The notes under the pieces were generated by a model, which saw nothing but the letters and a program-made list of their open reading frames with translations, was not told the origin of the DNA and ran no database searches. From NCBI RefSeq assembly GCF_013283785.1, contig NZ_JABCPZ010000080.1:1-42293 (forward strand): a DNA stretch of 42,293 nucleotides, written 5' to 3'. Shown here piece after piece: positions 17,101 to 23,155 of this stretch (positions are counted from its first letter, which is position 1; each line of letters begins with the position of its first letter). Source of the stretch: Nonomuraea antri. Lineage in GTDB: Bacteria; Actinomycetota; Actinomycetes; Streptosporangiales; Streptosporangiaceae. The translations under genes were made by a program, and so were the position numbers.

Positions 17101-17167
17101 CGGGCGAGGCCGTCCACGCCGAGAGGACGGCGGCTCGCATCCGGTCAGTGCCAAAGGTGTCGGTCAT
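14141..17167 (-). CDS. Sacsin-type GHKL ATPase-domain protein (1008 aa)
   Basis: A large soluble protein. Its first about 230 residues are a GHKL ATP-binding domain of the sacsin/Hsp90 type: RLIVELAQNAADAA (N-box, Mg-binding Asn), LTAANTGAPLDATGVEGLATL (G1 region, with the usual DxGxG weakened) and GAAGRFGVGFAAVVSV (G2). The remaining 750 residues are leucine- and acid-rich with no transmembrane segment and no known domain that I can name; a stretch near residue 650 is very rich in Asp (LLDHDDCDHDLDGEDDW). Such proteins are widespread in actinomycetes as sacsin N-terminal ATPase-like proteins, probably chaperone-like, but untested. It lies upstream of DUF3027 on the same strand. Confidence 0.82.
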   Translation of the reverse strand: MTDTFGTDRMRAAVLSAWTASPARFREDANAEEDFALGGYRDRLIVELAQNAADAALRAGVPGVLRLTLRDDVLTAANTGAPLDATGVEGLATLRVSGKRDEIGAAGRFGVGFAAVVSVCDEPSIGSRESGAARWSRAETAELVSGIPALVGELADRSGHVPLLRLPFECDPLDVPGGFDTLVRLPLRDQSAVDAVRRMLAETSPALLLGMPALTAIEIELDGDTRTVVADGWHVVSESGEFGPAEVAELFADRPTEERARPYWSLRWAVPLTGVGEPGPLPAAVPPVVHAPTPSDEPLDLNALLIASFPMATDRRHVATGPLTEFLVERVADAYVRLLRELPRTPRLLDLVPGLMGKGELDAKIRRAILRRLPGTPLLPALSAPAPAVQTPSFADAEVYEPDAEWQVEHPAREPEGDGWVVTGREAAVVSGSAELLATIAEIVPGLLPAGWPARHAAMAALGVRRVELADVVDLLSGEAVEAREPAWWRSLYQVLPADDPESLGALPVPLTDGRIVRGPRGTLILSSSGELDLTPLGLRIVHPEAAHPALLRLGAAEATPRTILEDPLTKAAVAQSLDNPDPEPVARAVLSLVEAAGLAPGEAPWLAELALRSTDGELYPAGELMLADGALAGLLEPDTHLGLAAPELVETYGSRVLAAAGVLDGFAVVHDSDVLLDHDDCDHDLDGEDDWLDHVLDLLPDLDVPPVVPEFLAVRDLELVADWPAALELLTRPPLRAALHPLRIAGVEVPSYTAWWLAHHAVLGGRKPTELRLPGADPLLQGLYADAPAGLDDVALAMLGVRTTLPELLAHHGGPEELLDLMADESIEVDRAQLRALWMALAAVEPSRVAPPSRVRAVLGGDIVVAQADDVVVVEAPDLLQLVTDRPLVLAPYDLAESLSELLDLPLAGEVSTGEVTSQGEVREVPVQVRSLLPAAPQTYVEHEKLLVDGVACTWRFFEGAVHCTGIEGLARGLAWATGQWNDRLAVAALLRDPGAVPLLLAEADLS

Positions 17168-17218
17168 CGATCACGAATCCAGGGTTGGAGGGTACGGGCC
17201 TCCGTAGGCTAGCGACCT

Positions 17219-17235
17219 TCCCCGACAGTCGGGGA
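17219..17235. repeat. Short hairpin upstream of the sacsin-type gene
   Basis: TCCCCGA-CAG-TCGGGGA is a perfect 7-bp inverted repeat between the DUF3027 stop and the sacsin-type start. Role unknown; perhaps an operator or weak terminator. Confidence 0.4.
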
Positions 17236-17288
17236 TCTCACACGCGGCCCGCGCCGACGACTCGAACCGGCCCGCGGGCACGGCGCGG

Positions 17289-17312
17289 CCGGCCCCACGT
17301 GCGCGGGGCCGG
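17289..17312 (-). terminator. Hairpin after the DUF3027 gene
   Basis: CCGGCCCC (17289-17296) and GGGGCCGG (17305-17312) form a perfect 8-bp stem, 10 bases beyond the DUF3027 stop. There is no U-tract. Confidence 0.55.
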
Positions 17313-17322
17313 AAGCACCGGG

Positions 17323-18123
17323 TCAGGAGTGGCCGAGCTCTTCGCTGGCCGACTCGTCGACCGAGCCGGACTCCTCCTCGATCAGGTCGTAGCCCAGGTC
17401 GTCGAGGATGGGCGTGGCCTGCTCGACCGGCGGCGGCTGGATCGCGGCCTCGGAGTGCGCGCCGCACCCGTGGTCGGCCGTGACGACCTTGCCGTCGTCG
17501 GGCGCGTACTCGTTCGTGCAGACCCCGAACTCCTGGCGCAGCTCACCCGCGAGCAGCCAGTAGAAGCCGCAGGTGGAACACTGCGCGGGAGCGGCGTGTG
17601 CGATCGGCGTATGCGGCCCGTGCTCGCCCGAGCGCCAGCGCCTGGCAACCCGGTCCCTGCCGATGGCCGAGAGCACACGTGCCCGGCCCAGGCCGTACTC
17701 GAAAATCATCTGGCGGTCGGCGTCGTCGTCGATCTCGGTGAAGCCCGGCGCGAGCCTGTCGTCGTCGTCCGCGGTGGGGAGCAGGTCGCCCACGCCCAGG
17801 TCGCCGGGGCGCAGCCGTTCGCTCCACGGCAGCCATTCCGGCGCGAGCAGCGCGCCGGAACCCGGCAGCAGCACCGCCTCGCTGACCGTGACCTTCTTCG
17901 CGCGCGAGGCGCGCGTGACGGTGACCGCCCAGCGCCAGCCGCGATAGGCCCGGTCGAGGCAGGCGAAGAAATGGGTGACGATCCGGTCGCCCTCGCTCTG
18001 GTGGCCCAGGTGCTCGCCGGGCTGACCCGGCCGCGCGAGCTCCTCGGCGGCGGCGCGCGCCAGATCGACCGCGGCGACACAGGCCTGGTCGGGAGCGGAG
18101 ACGCGGGTCCTGGTGGGGCTCAT
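17323..18123 (-). CDS. DUF3027 family protein
   Basis: A 266-aa soluble actinobacterial protein. Conserved family features are ACVAAVDLARAAAEE at the start, THFFACLDRAYRGWRWAVTVTRASRAKKVTVSEAVLLPG in the middle, and a cysteine pair in QCSTCGFYWLLAGELRQEFGVCTNEYAP with a later HGCGAHSE, which together look like a zinc-binding site. The C-terminus is very acidic (EEESGSVDESASEE). ATG 18123 has GGAGG 7 bases upstream; an upstream in-frame start is less likely. Function unknown. Confidence 0.8.
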   Translation of the reverse strand: MSPTRTRVSAPDQACVAAVDLARAAAEELARPGQPGEHLGHQSEGDRIVTHFFACLDRAYRGWRWAVTVTRASRAKKVTVSEAVLLPGSGALLAPEWLPWSERLRPGDLGVGDLLPTADDDDRLAPGFTEIDDDADRQMIFEYGLGRARVLSAIGRDRVARRWRSGEHGPHTPIAHAAPAQCSTCGFYWLLAGELRQEFGVCTNEYAPDDGKVVTADHGCGAHSEAAIQPPPVEQATPILDDLGYDLIEEESGSVDESASEELGHS

Positions 18124-18273
18124 CGGGCCGCCTCCGCCGAAAGGTGCTGTTCGCTCACACTTCATTCTCACCTATGGGGGGACGTGGCACGCCCACAAGT
18201 GCGGAACCGACTCGATGATTAAGGGCCCTGTTCAGCGCAGAGAAGGTACGCGAATCGGGTAAGACTGGTAGGC

Positions 18274-19854
18274 GTGGAGGGAGGCTGGGACCGAGCGCGC
18301 GATATTTCGCGGCGCGTGGGGCGCGGAATCGCCGGCACGGGCCGCGTGACCGTGCGCGCCGGCAAGGCGACGGCGAGCGGCACCAAACGGGCCGGTCTCG
18401 CCACGGCCAAGGGCGCGCAAAAGGTCGGCAGGGCCACGCGCAGGCTCACACACGCCAACGGCGCCGGACGCACCGGGCTCGGCCGTCTCATCGAGCTGTC
18501 CGCGGGCAACAGCGCCGCCGACGCGCTGGTCACGGTGGCGCTGGCGAGCACGGTGTTCTTCGGCGTGCCGCTCGGCGAGGCCCGCGGGTCGGTGGCCCTC
18601 TACCTGGTCATCACGATGTTGCCGTTCGCGCTGCTCGCGCCGTTCGTGGGGCCGATTCTCGACCGGTTCAGGTCGGGCCGCCGCTACGTCATCGCGGGCA
18701 CGCTGTTCGGCCGCGGGCTGCTGTGTTTCGCGATGGCCGCCGCCGTCGGGCCGGGCGACCTGCCCACGTTGTTCCTCGGCGCGCTGGGCGTGCTGGTGTT
18801 GTCGAAGGCGTTCAACGTCTCGCGTGCGGCGATCATGCCGAGCGTGCTGCCCGCCGACATCACGCTGGTCTCCGCGAACGCGAGAGTGGCGCTGTTCACG
18901 CTGGTCACAGCCGGGATCATGGTGCCGATCGGGGCCGGTCTCACGGCGTGGCTGGGCAGCGCGACCGTGTTGCGCCTGGCGATGCTGCTGTTCCTGGTGG
19001 TCGGGGTCTTCGGGGTGCGCCTGCCCAGGCACGTCGACTCGCCCGAGCTGGAGGAGGAGGGCGAGGCGCCCCGCTGGCGCACGCTGCTCAAGGTGGGCCC
19101 GACGGTGGCCGAGGCGGTCTGGGCGAACGTGGCGATCCGGGTGTTCTCCGGTTTCCTGCTGTTCTTCCTGCTGTTCCTGGTGCAGGACAAGCAGGTGCCG
19201 TGGCTGGTCCAGCCGTACCCGGGGGCGCCCGCGCCGTTCTTCGACGGGCCCAAGACGATCGCCGTGCTCGCCGCGGCGGCCGGGCTGGGCGGCCTGATCG
19301 GCGCGATGGTGGCGAACTGGACGCGTAATCACGCCCCGCAGCTCATCGTGCTGGTCACGCTGGCGGTGACGGCGGCGGCCACGATCACCGCCGGGATCTT
19401 CTTCGGCCTGTGGGCCGCGGTGGGCATCTCGGTGGTCACCGCGTTCGCGCAGGAGCTGGGCAAGCTGGCGCTCGACGCGATCGTGCAGCGGGAGATCGGC
19501 GAGGAGGTGCGCTCGTCCACGTTCGGCGTGGTCGAGGCCGTGCTGCAGCTCGCCTGGGTGTTCGGCGGCCTGGTCGGGCTGGTGTTGTCGCTGACCGAGA
19601 GCAGCATGGCCGGGCTGATCACGCTGGCCGTGTTCCTGACGGTGGCGTTCTGCTGGCTGATCGTCCATCGGCGGCGGCGGGTGCGCGCCGCCAAGGCCGA
19701 GCTGCGCAGGCAGCGCGCCGCCGCGAAGGCCGCGGGCACAGCGGGGGGCACGGCTGAGGGCACGGCCGGCGAGCCGGCCGGGACCCGGCCCGCCGAGCCG
19801 AAGATCGACTCGACGGTCGACCCGACCAAGCCGCTGACCAACCCGAACGGTTAG
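18274..19854 (+). CDS. MFS transporter with long basic N-terminus
   Basis: A 526-aa protein. The first 70 residues are unusually basic and polar (RARDISRRVGRGI, then repeated GTKRAG/ATAKGAQK-like segments). About 12 helices follow, starting near ADALVTVALASTVFFGVPLG, with the MFS loop FVGPILDRFRSGRR. The C-terminal tail is again basic, then Ala/Gly/Thr-rich and ends DPTKPLTNPNG. Both tails should be cytoplasmic. A -10-like TAAGAC ends 8 bases before the GTG, so a leaderless mRNA is plausible. Substrate unknown. Confidence 0.85.
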   Translation: MEGGWDRARDISRRVGRGIAGTGRVTVRAGKATASGTKRAGLATAKGAQKVGRATRRLTHANGAGRTGLGRLIELSAGNSAADALVTVALASTVFFGVPLGEARGSVALYLVITMLPFALLAPFVGPILDRFRSGRRYVIAGTLFGRGLLCFAMAAAVGPGDLPTLFLGALGVLVLSKAFNVSRAAIMPSVLPADITLVSANARVALFTLVTAGIMVPIGAGLTAWLGSATVLRLAMLLFLVVGVFGVRLPRHVDSPELEEEGEAPRWRTLLKVGPTVAEAVWANVAIRVFSGFLLFFLLFLVQDKQVPWLVQPYPGAPAPFFDGPKTIAVLAAAAGLGGLIGAMVANWTRNHAPQLIVLVTLAVTAAATITAGIFFGLWAAVGISVVTAFAQELGKLALDAIVQREIGEEVRSSTFGVVEAVLQLAWVFGGLVGLVLSLTESSMAGLITLAVFLTVAFCWLIVHRRRRVRAAKAELRRQRAAAKAAGTAGGTAEGTAGEPAGTRPAEPKIDSTVDPTKPLTNPNG

Positions 19855-19870
19855 CCGGGCGAGGGCCCGG
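19855..19870. terminator. Small hairpin between convergent genes
   Basis: CCGGGC-GAGG-GCCCGG fills the 18-bp gap between the MFS stop and the stop of the cold-shock-domain gene, and could act on both. Confidence 0.5.
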
Positions 19871-19872
19871 GG

Positions 19873-20268
19873 TCAGGCGTCCAGGTCGTCGGCGACGGCC
19901 CGGAGCACCTGGGCGATCTTCTTGGCGTGCGCCGCGTCGGGGTGCTTGCCGCGCTGGTAGGAGGTCGAGACGTCGTCGAGCAGCTTGATCAGGTCTTCGA
20001 CGATGACGACCATCTCGTCCGGCTTCTTGCGCTTGGCCTTGGGCTTGGGCTTGGCCAGCGTCGGCGGCTGGTCAAGGATTCTGACCGAGAGTGCCTGCTG
20101 ACCCCTGCGCCCTTCGGCCACGCCGAACTCGACCTTCTGGCCGGGCTTGAGCGGGGCCGCGCCGGTGGGTAGCGCGGAGGAATGCACGAAGACCTCACCG
20201 CCGTCGTCGCGGGTGAGGAAGCCGAACCCCTTGTCGGCGTCGTACCACTTGACCTTGCCACTCGGCAC
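19873..20268 (-). CDS. Cold-shock-domain protein with helical C-terminal extension
   Basis: A 131-aa protein, twice the length of a typical Csp. Residues 1-65 are a cold-shock domain with both RNA-binding motifs (KGFGFL and VFVHSSAL). A basic linker PKPKAKRKKP follows, then a helical tail (MVVIVEDLIKLLDDVSTSYQRGKHPDAAHAKKIAQVLRAVADDLDA). The GTG at 20268 has GAGG upstream and starts the domain at its usual place (VPSGKVKWYDADKG). The tail may mediate dimerisation or a protein contact. Probably an RNA chaperone or nucleic-acid-binding regulator. Confidence 0.88.
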   Translation of the reverse strand: MPSGKVKWYDADKGFGFLTRDDGGEVFVHSSALPTGAAPLKPGQKVEFGVAEGRRGQQALSVRILDQPPTLAKPKPKAKRKKPDEMVVIVEDLIKLLDDVSTSYQRGKHPDAAHAKKIAQVLRAVADDLDA

Positions 20269-20345
20269 AGGAGGACCTCGTTCAAACACTCGTAAAGGAC
20301 AAAGGCAATGGATGTAGGTTATGCCCAGTCGGGCGGCTGGGCGAC

Positions 20346-20370
20346 CGGGTAAATGCCAGGTAATTACCCG
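20346..20370. repeat. Hairpin over the HAD hydrolase stop codon
   Basis: CGGGTAA (20346-20352) pairs with TTACCCG (20364-20370); the right arm contains the stop codon. A 10-bp palindrome GGTAATTACC overlaps it. Possibly a terminator that starts inside the gene. Confidence 0.4.
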
Positions 20371-20984
20371 AGTCGTGCGCCCGCTCGCCAGCCGGCGAAC
20401 CAGGTGGCGAATTCGGTCAGGTTCGCCAGTGCCACGTCGGCTCCGTGATCACGAAGTTCTCCCACGCTGTAAGGGCCGGTCGCGACCGTCACGCTCACGG
20501 CCCCGCCCGCGCGTGCGGCCTCGATGTCCGCGACATGGTCACCAACATAAGCGGCCGCGCCGAAGCGCGCGAGCGCCGAACCTTTGGCGGCGCCGAAAAC
20601 CGATCCGACGATCTCGTCGACGGCCAGGCCGAGCAGTTCGACCGTGCTGGTGGCGTCGCGGACGTTCTTTCCCGTCACCACGATGATCCGGCCGCCGCCG
20701 GCCCGCACGGCCTCGACGGCCTCGTACGCGCCGGCCATGGCGGTGTGCGCGGGCACCGCCAGCTCGGGATAGATCTCCCGGTACAGGTCGGCCGCGGCGG
20801 GCACGTCCGCCGCGGGCAGCCAGTTGGCCAGCTCGAACTCCAGGGGCGGACCCAGCCGGCTGGTGATCAGCTCGCTGTCGAACGGCACCCCCAGGCGCAC
20901 GGACAGCTCGTCGAAAGCGGCGGCGATGCCTGATCGCGTGTCAGCCAATGTCATGTCAAGGTCGAAACCTACTGAAGTCCCCAC
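20364..20984 (-). CDS. HAD-superfamily hydrolase (phosphoglycolate-phosphatase-like)
   Basis: A 206-aa phosphatase. Motif I is FDLDMTLADT, motif II VVTGKN, and motif III/IV lies in AKGSALARFGAAAYVGDHVADIEAARAGG (Lys and the GDxxxD acid pair). The cap domain spans about residues 20-85. The GTG at 20984 is needed to include motif I; later ATG codons would cut it. The substrate is open: phosphoglycolate or another small phosphate ester is usual for this group. Confidence 0.88.
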   Translation of the reverse strand: MGTSVGFDLDMTLADTRSGIAAAFDELSVRLGVPFDSELITSRLGPPLEFELANWLPAADVPAAADLYREIYPELAVPAHTAMAGAYEAVEAVRAGGGRIIVVTGKNVRDATSTVELLGLAVDEIVGSVFGAAKGSALARFGAAAYVGDHVADIEAARAGGAVSVTVATGPYSVGELRDHGADVALANLTEFATWFAGWRAGARLG

Positions 20985-21093
20985 ATGTGCAGGATGCCAA
21001 ACACCTGGACGTGACGCGTAACGGCGCTTGTTGTGGGACCGTAGGAATGGAAGAAAGGAATTACTTATCGCCGGAGGAGCCGAAGGAGCGGCC

Positions 21094-21579
21094 GTGTCAC
21101 AGACTCCAGAACCGCCCGAGGCCGGCGACCGTCTCGTCGCCTCCGCTCCCCCCGGCCGCCCGGCGGAGACCCCGTCCCCCGCAACGCCCGCGCCGGTGCC
21201 GCCGTCCCCCGCAACGCCTGCGCCCGTGCCGCCGCCTCGGCCGCACCGGCCCGCCAGGCCGGCCAGGCCCGCCGAGCGGCAGGTCAGCGTCCGGCAGCGG
21301 ATCGTGTCCGCGCTGGCGTACGCGGTCAGGCTCGCCTCCAGGCTGGCCGCCCTGGTCCTGGTGCTGCACGCGGTGTTCGCGGTGTTCCGCGCCAACCCGG
21401 CCAACGTCTGGTACCAGTTCGTCGAGTCGCTGGCCGCCCGGCTGTCCCTGGGCCTGTCCAACCTGTTCCAGCTCGCCGACCTGCGATGGACGACGCTGGT
21501 CAACCACGCGCTTGCGGCGATCGTCTGGCTCATCATCGGCTCGGCTCTCGCGAGCCTCATCCGCCGCGCCTCGCCCTAA
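21094..21579 (+). CDS. Hypothetical membrane protein with Pro-rich N-terminus
   Basis: A 161-aa protein. The GTG at 21094 follows AAGGAG at 7 bases. Residues 1-70 are Pro/Ala-rich with a duplicated SPATPAPVPP segment and a basic run RPHRPARPARP. Two membrane helices follow (LASRLAALVLVLHAVFAVF and ALAAIVWLIIGSALASLI) with an amphipathic segment between them. Family not recognised. It is followed after 34 bases by the TetR-type gene on the same strand. Confidence 0.68.
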   Translation: MSQTPEPPEAGDRLVASAPPGRPAETPSPATPAPVPPSPATPAPVPPPRPHRPARPARPAERQVSVRQRIVSALAYAVRLASRLAALVLVLHAVFAVFRANPANVWYQFVESLAARLSLGLSNLFQLADLRWTTLVNHALAAIVWLIIGSALASLIRRASP

Positions 21580-21583
21580 CGGC

Positions 21584-21599
21584 TAGTCTCCATACGGAG
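21584..21599 (+). promoter_or_regulatory. Possible promoter and dyad before the TetR-type gene
   Basis: TAGTCT (21584-21589) could be a -10 element. CTCC-ATAC-GGAG (21588-21599) overlaps it and the expected transcription start, as an autoregulatory TetR site would. Weak evidence. Confidence 0.3.
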
Positions 21600-21613
21600 G
21601 TAACAGGATAGAT

Positions 21614-22243
21614 ATGACCAGATCGACGCGCGAGCGGATCATCGATGAGGCCCTGCGGCTGTTCGCCGAGCGGGGCTACTCCGCCACTTCCGTGGCCGAG
21701 ATCGAGGCCGCCTCCGGGCTCTCCCCCGGCGCGGGAGGGCTCTACCGGCACTTCAAGTCGAAGTACGAGGTGCTCGCCGCGGCGATCAACGAGCATGCCA
21801 CCCGTACGCGGGCCCAGGTCGCCGAGAGCCTGGGCGAGCTGGGCGACATGGAGAGCTCGGTGGACCTGGAGATCCGCCTGGCCCACGTCTGCCGCGCCGG
21901 GCTGGCCAAGGTGCGCGAGGAATCCGAGCTGACCCGGGTGTTCTTCCGCGACCTGAGCCAGTTCCCCGAGCTGGTGGCGGTGGTCCGGGAGGGGCTGCTG
22001 CAGCCCATGTTCGACGCGATCGTCACCTGGTTCCGCGCCCAGCCCGAGTACCGCGACGCCGACGTCGACTGGGCGGGCATCGGCGCCGTGCTCGGCGGCT
22101 CCGTGGTGCACTACCGGCTGTTCCAGGAGACGGTGGGCGAGTCGCCTGGTCACACGGACAAGGACCGGTTCGTCGGCGCCTGGGTGCGCCTGGCCGTCGG
22201 CCTGCTGCCCAGCCAGAGCCCGGCGCCCGCACCCGCGATCTGA
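21614..22243 (+). CDS. TetR-family transcriptional regulator
   Basis: A 209-aa repressor with an N-terminal TetR helix-turn-helix: TRERIIDEALRLFAERGYSATSVAEIEAASGLSPGAGGLYRHFKSKYEVLAAAI. The C-terminal ligand domain (about 60-200) is of its own type and gives no hint of the ligand. Neighbours are membrane proteins on both sides; the target is unknown. Confidence 0.93.
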   Translation: MTRSTRERIIDEALRLFAERGYSATSVAEIEAASGLSPGAGGLYRHFKSKYEVLAAAINEHATRTRAQVAESLGELGDMESSVDLEIRLAHVCRAGLAKVREESELTRVFFRDLSQFPELVAVVREGLLQPMFDAIVTWFRAQPEYRDADVDWAGIGAVLGGSVVHYRLFQETVGESPGHTDKDRFVGAWVRLAVGLLPSQSPAPAPAI

Positions 22244-22260
22244 GCCTCCCCAGAGCAGGG

Positions 22261-22300
22261 CCGCTCAGTCCGGGCCGCTCAGTCCGGTCGCTCAGTCCGG
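22261..22300. repeat. Three 13-bp tandem copies at a stop codon
   Basis: CCGCTCAGTCCGG occurs at 22261 and 22275, and TCGCTCAGTCCGG at 22288. The third copy contains the stop codon (TCA at 22292-22294) of the reverse-strand membrane protein; the other two repeat it downstream. Confidence 0.85.
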
Positions 22301-23119
22301 GTCGAGCAGCCGGAAGGCCAGCCAGATCACGCCCAGCGCCGCGCCGATCATGAACATGGTGCCGCTGGCGTCGAAGAACTGCTCGTAGAACGCCTGCAGG
22401 CCGCTCTTCTCGCTGCCGCCGCGCAGCCCGCCCACGAGCACGCCGCCCACCGTGTAGCCGGCCAGTGGCGCGCCGATGCCGATGAGCCTGTCACGCAGCT
22501 TCCAGGTCTCGCTGAACAGCACCAGCACCGCACCGGCCGCCCACACCAGGACGGGCACGCGGAAGATGGCCACGGCGGGCAGGTCGAACGGCACCAGCAG
22601 CGCGGCGACCAGCAGCAGCACCATGGCGGCCGTCTCGCGCGGGTGCTGCTTGACGATGGTCCTGGCGTCTCTGCCGTCGGTGGCCATCGGGTTCGCGCTC
22701 GACATGGCGGCCCGGCGCAGCGCGGCGAACGGCAGCCCGCGCTCGGGCCGCCTGCTCAGCCGTTCCTGGGCCAGCGCGCGGCTGCGGCGCACCCCTGGCG
22801 GCGCTGTGGAGTCGTCCACGATGGTGGGGAACGACGTGGTCACCTGGGGCTCGGCCGGGCGCGGCGCGGTCTCGCGCGGCCCGCGCTCCGCCTCGGCCAG
22901 CCTGCGCACCTCGCGCTCGACCAGCGCCACCGGATCGCCGAACCTGGCCAGCACCTTGGCCACCTCGCGCGCGCTCTGGCTGCCGTGCCGCTCCACCTCG
23001 ATCCTGGCCCGCAGCCGCTTGGCGAAGTCGAGGCGCTGGTCGGCTCGCAACACGCCGTGCGCCGCGTCGGCGGCCTTGCTGACGTAGTTGAGTATGAGCT
23101 GGTCCGCGCGCTCTATCAC
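22292..23119 (-). CDS. Hypothetical membrane protein with HAAS-like N-terminal domain
   Basis: A 275-aa protein. The first 90 residues are a soluble helical domain (LRARIEVERHGSQSAREVAKVLARFGDPVALVEREVRRL) that resembles the HAAS domains found fused to bacterial membrane proteins. A polar linker follows, then four or five membrane helices from about residue 155 to the end. The GTG at 23119 is preferred because a start at 23152 would touch the divergent gene. Family function unknown. Confidence 0.65.
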   Translation of the reverse strand: MIERADQLILNYVSKAADAAHGVLRADQRLDFAKRLRARIEVERHGSQSAREVAKVLARFGDPVALVEREVRRLAEAERGPRETAPRPAEPQVTTSFPTIVDDSTAPPGVRRSRALAQERLSRRPERGLPFAALRRAAMSSANPMATDGRDARTIVKQHPRETAAMVLLLVAALLVPFDLPAVAIFRVPVLVWAAGAVLVLFSETWKLRDRLIGIGAPLAGYTVGGVLVGGLRGGSEKSGLQAFYEQFFDASGTMFMIGAALGVIWLAFRLLDPD

Positions 23120-23155
23120 GCCTAGCAATGCTGCCCTAATCAGGGGGGACATACC

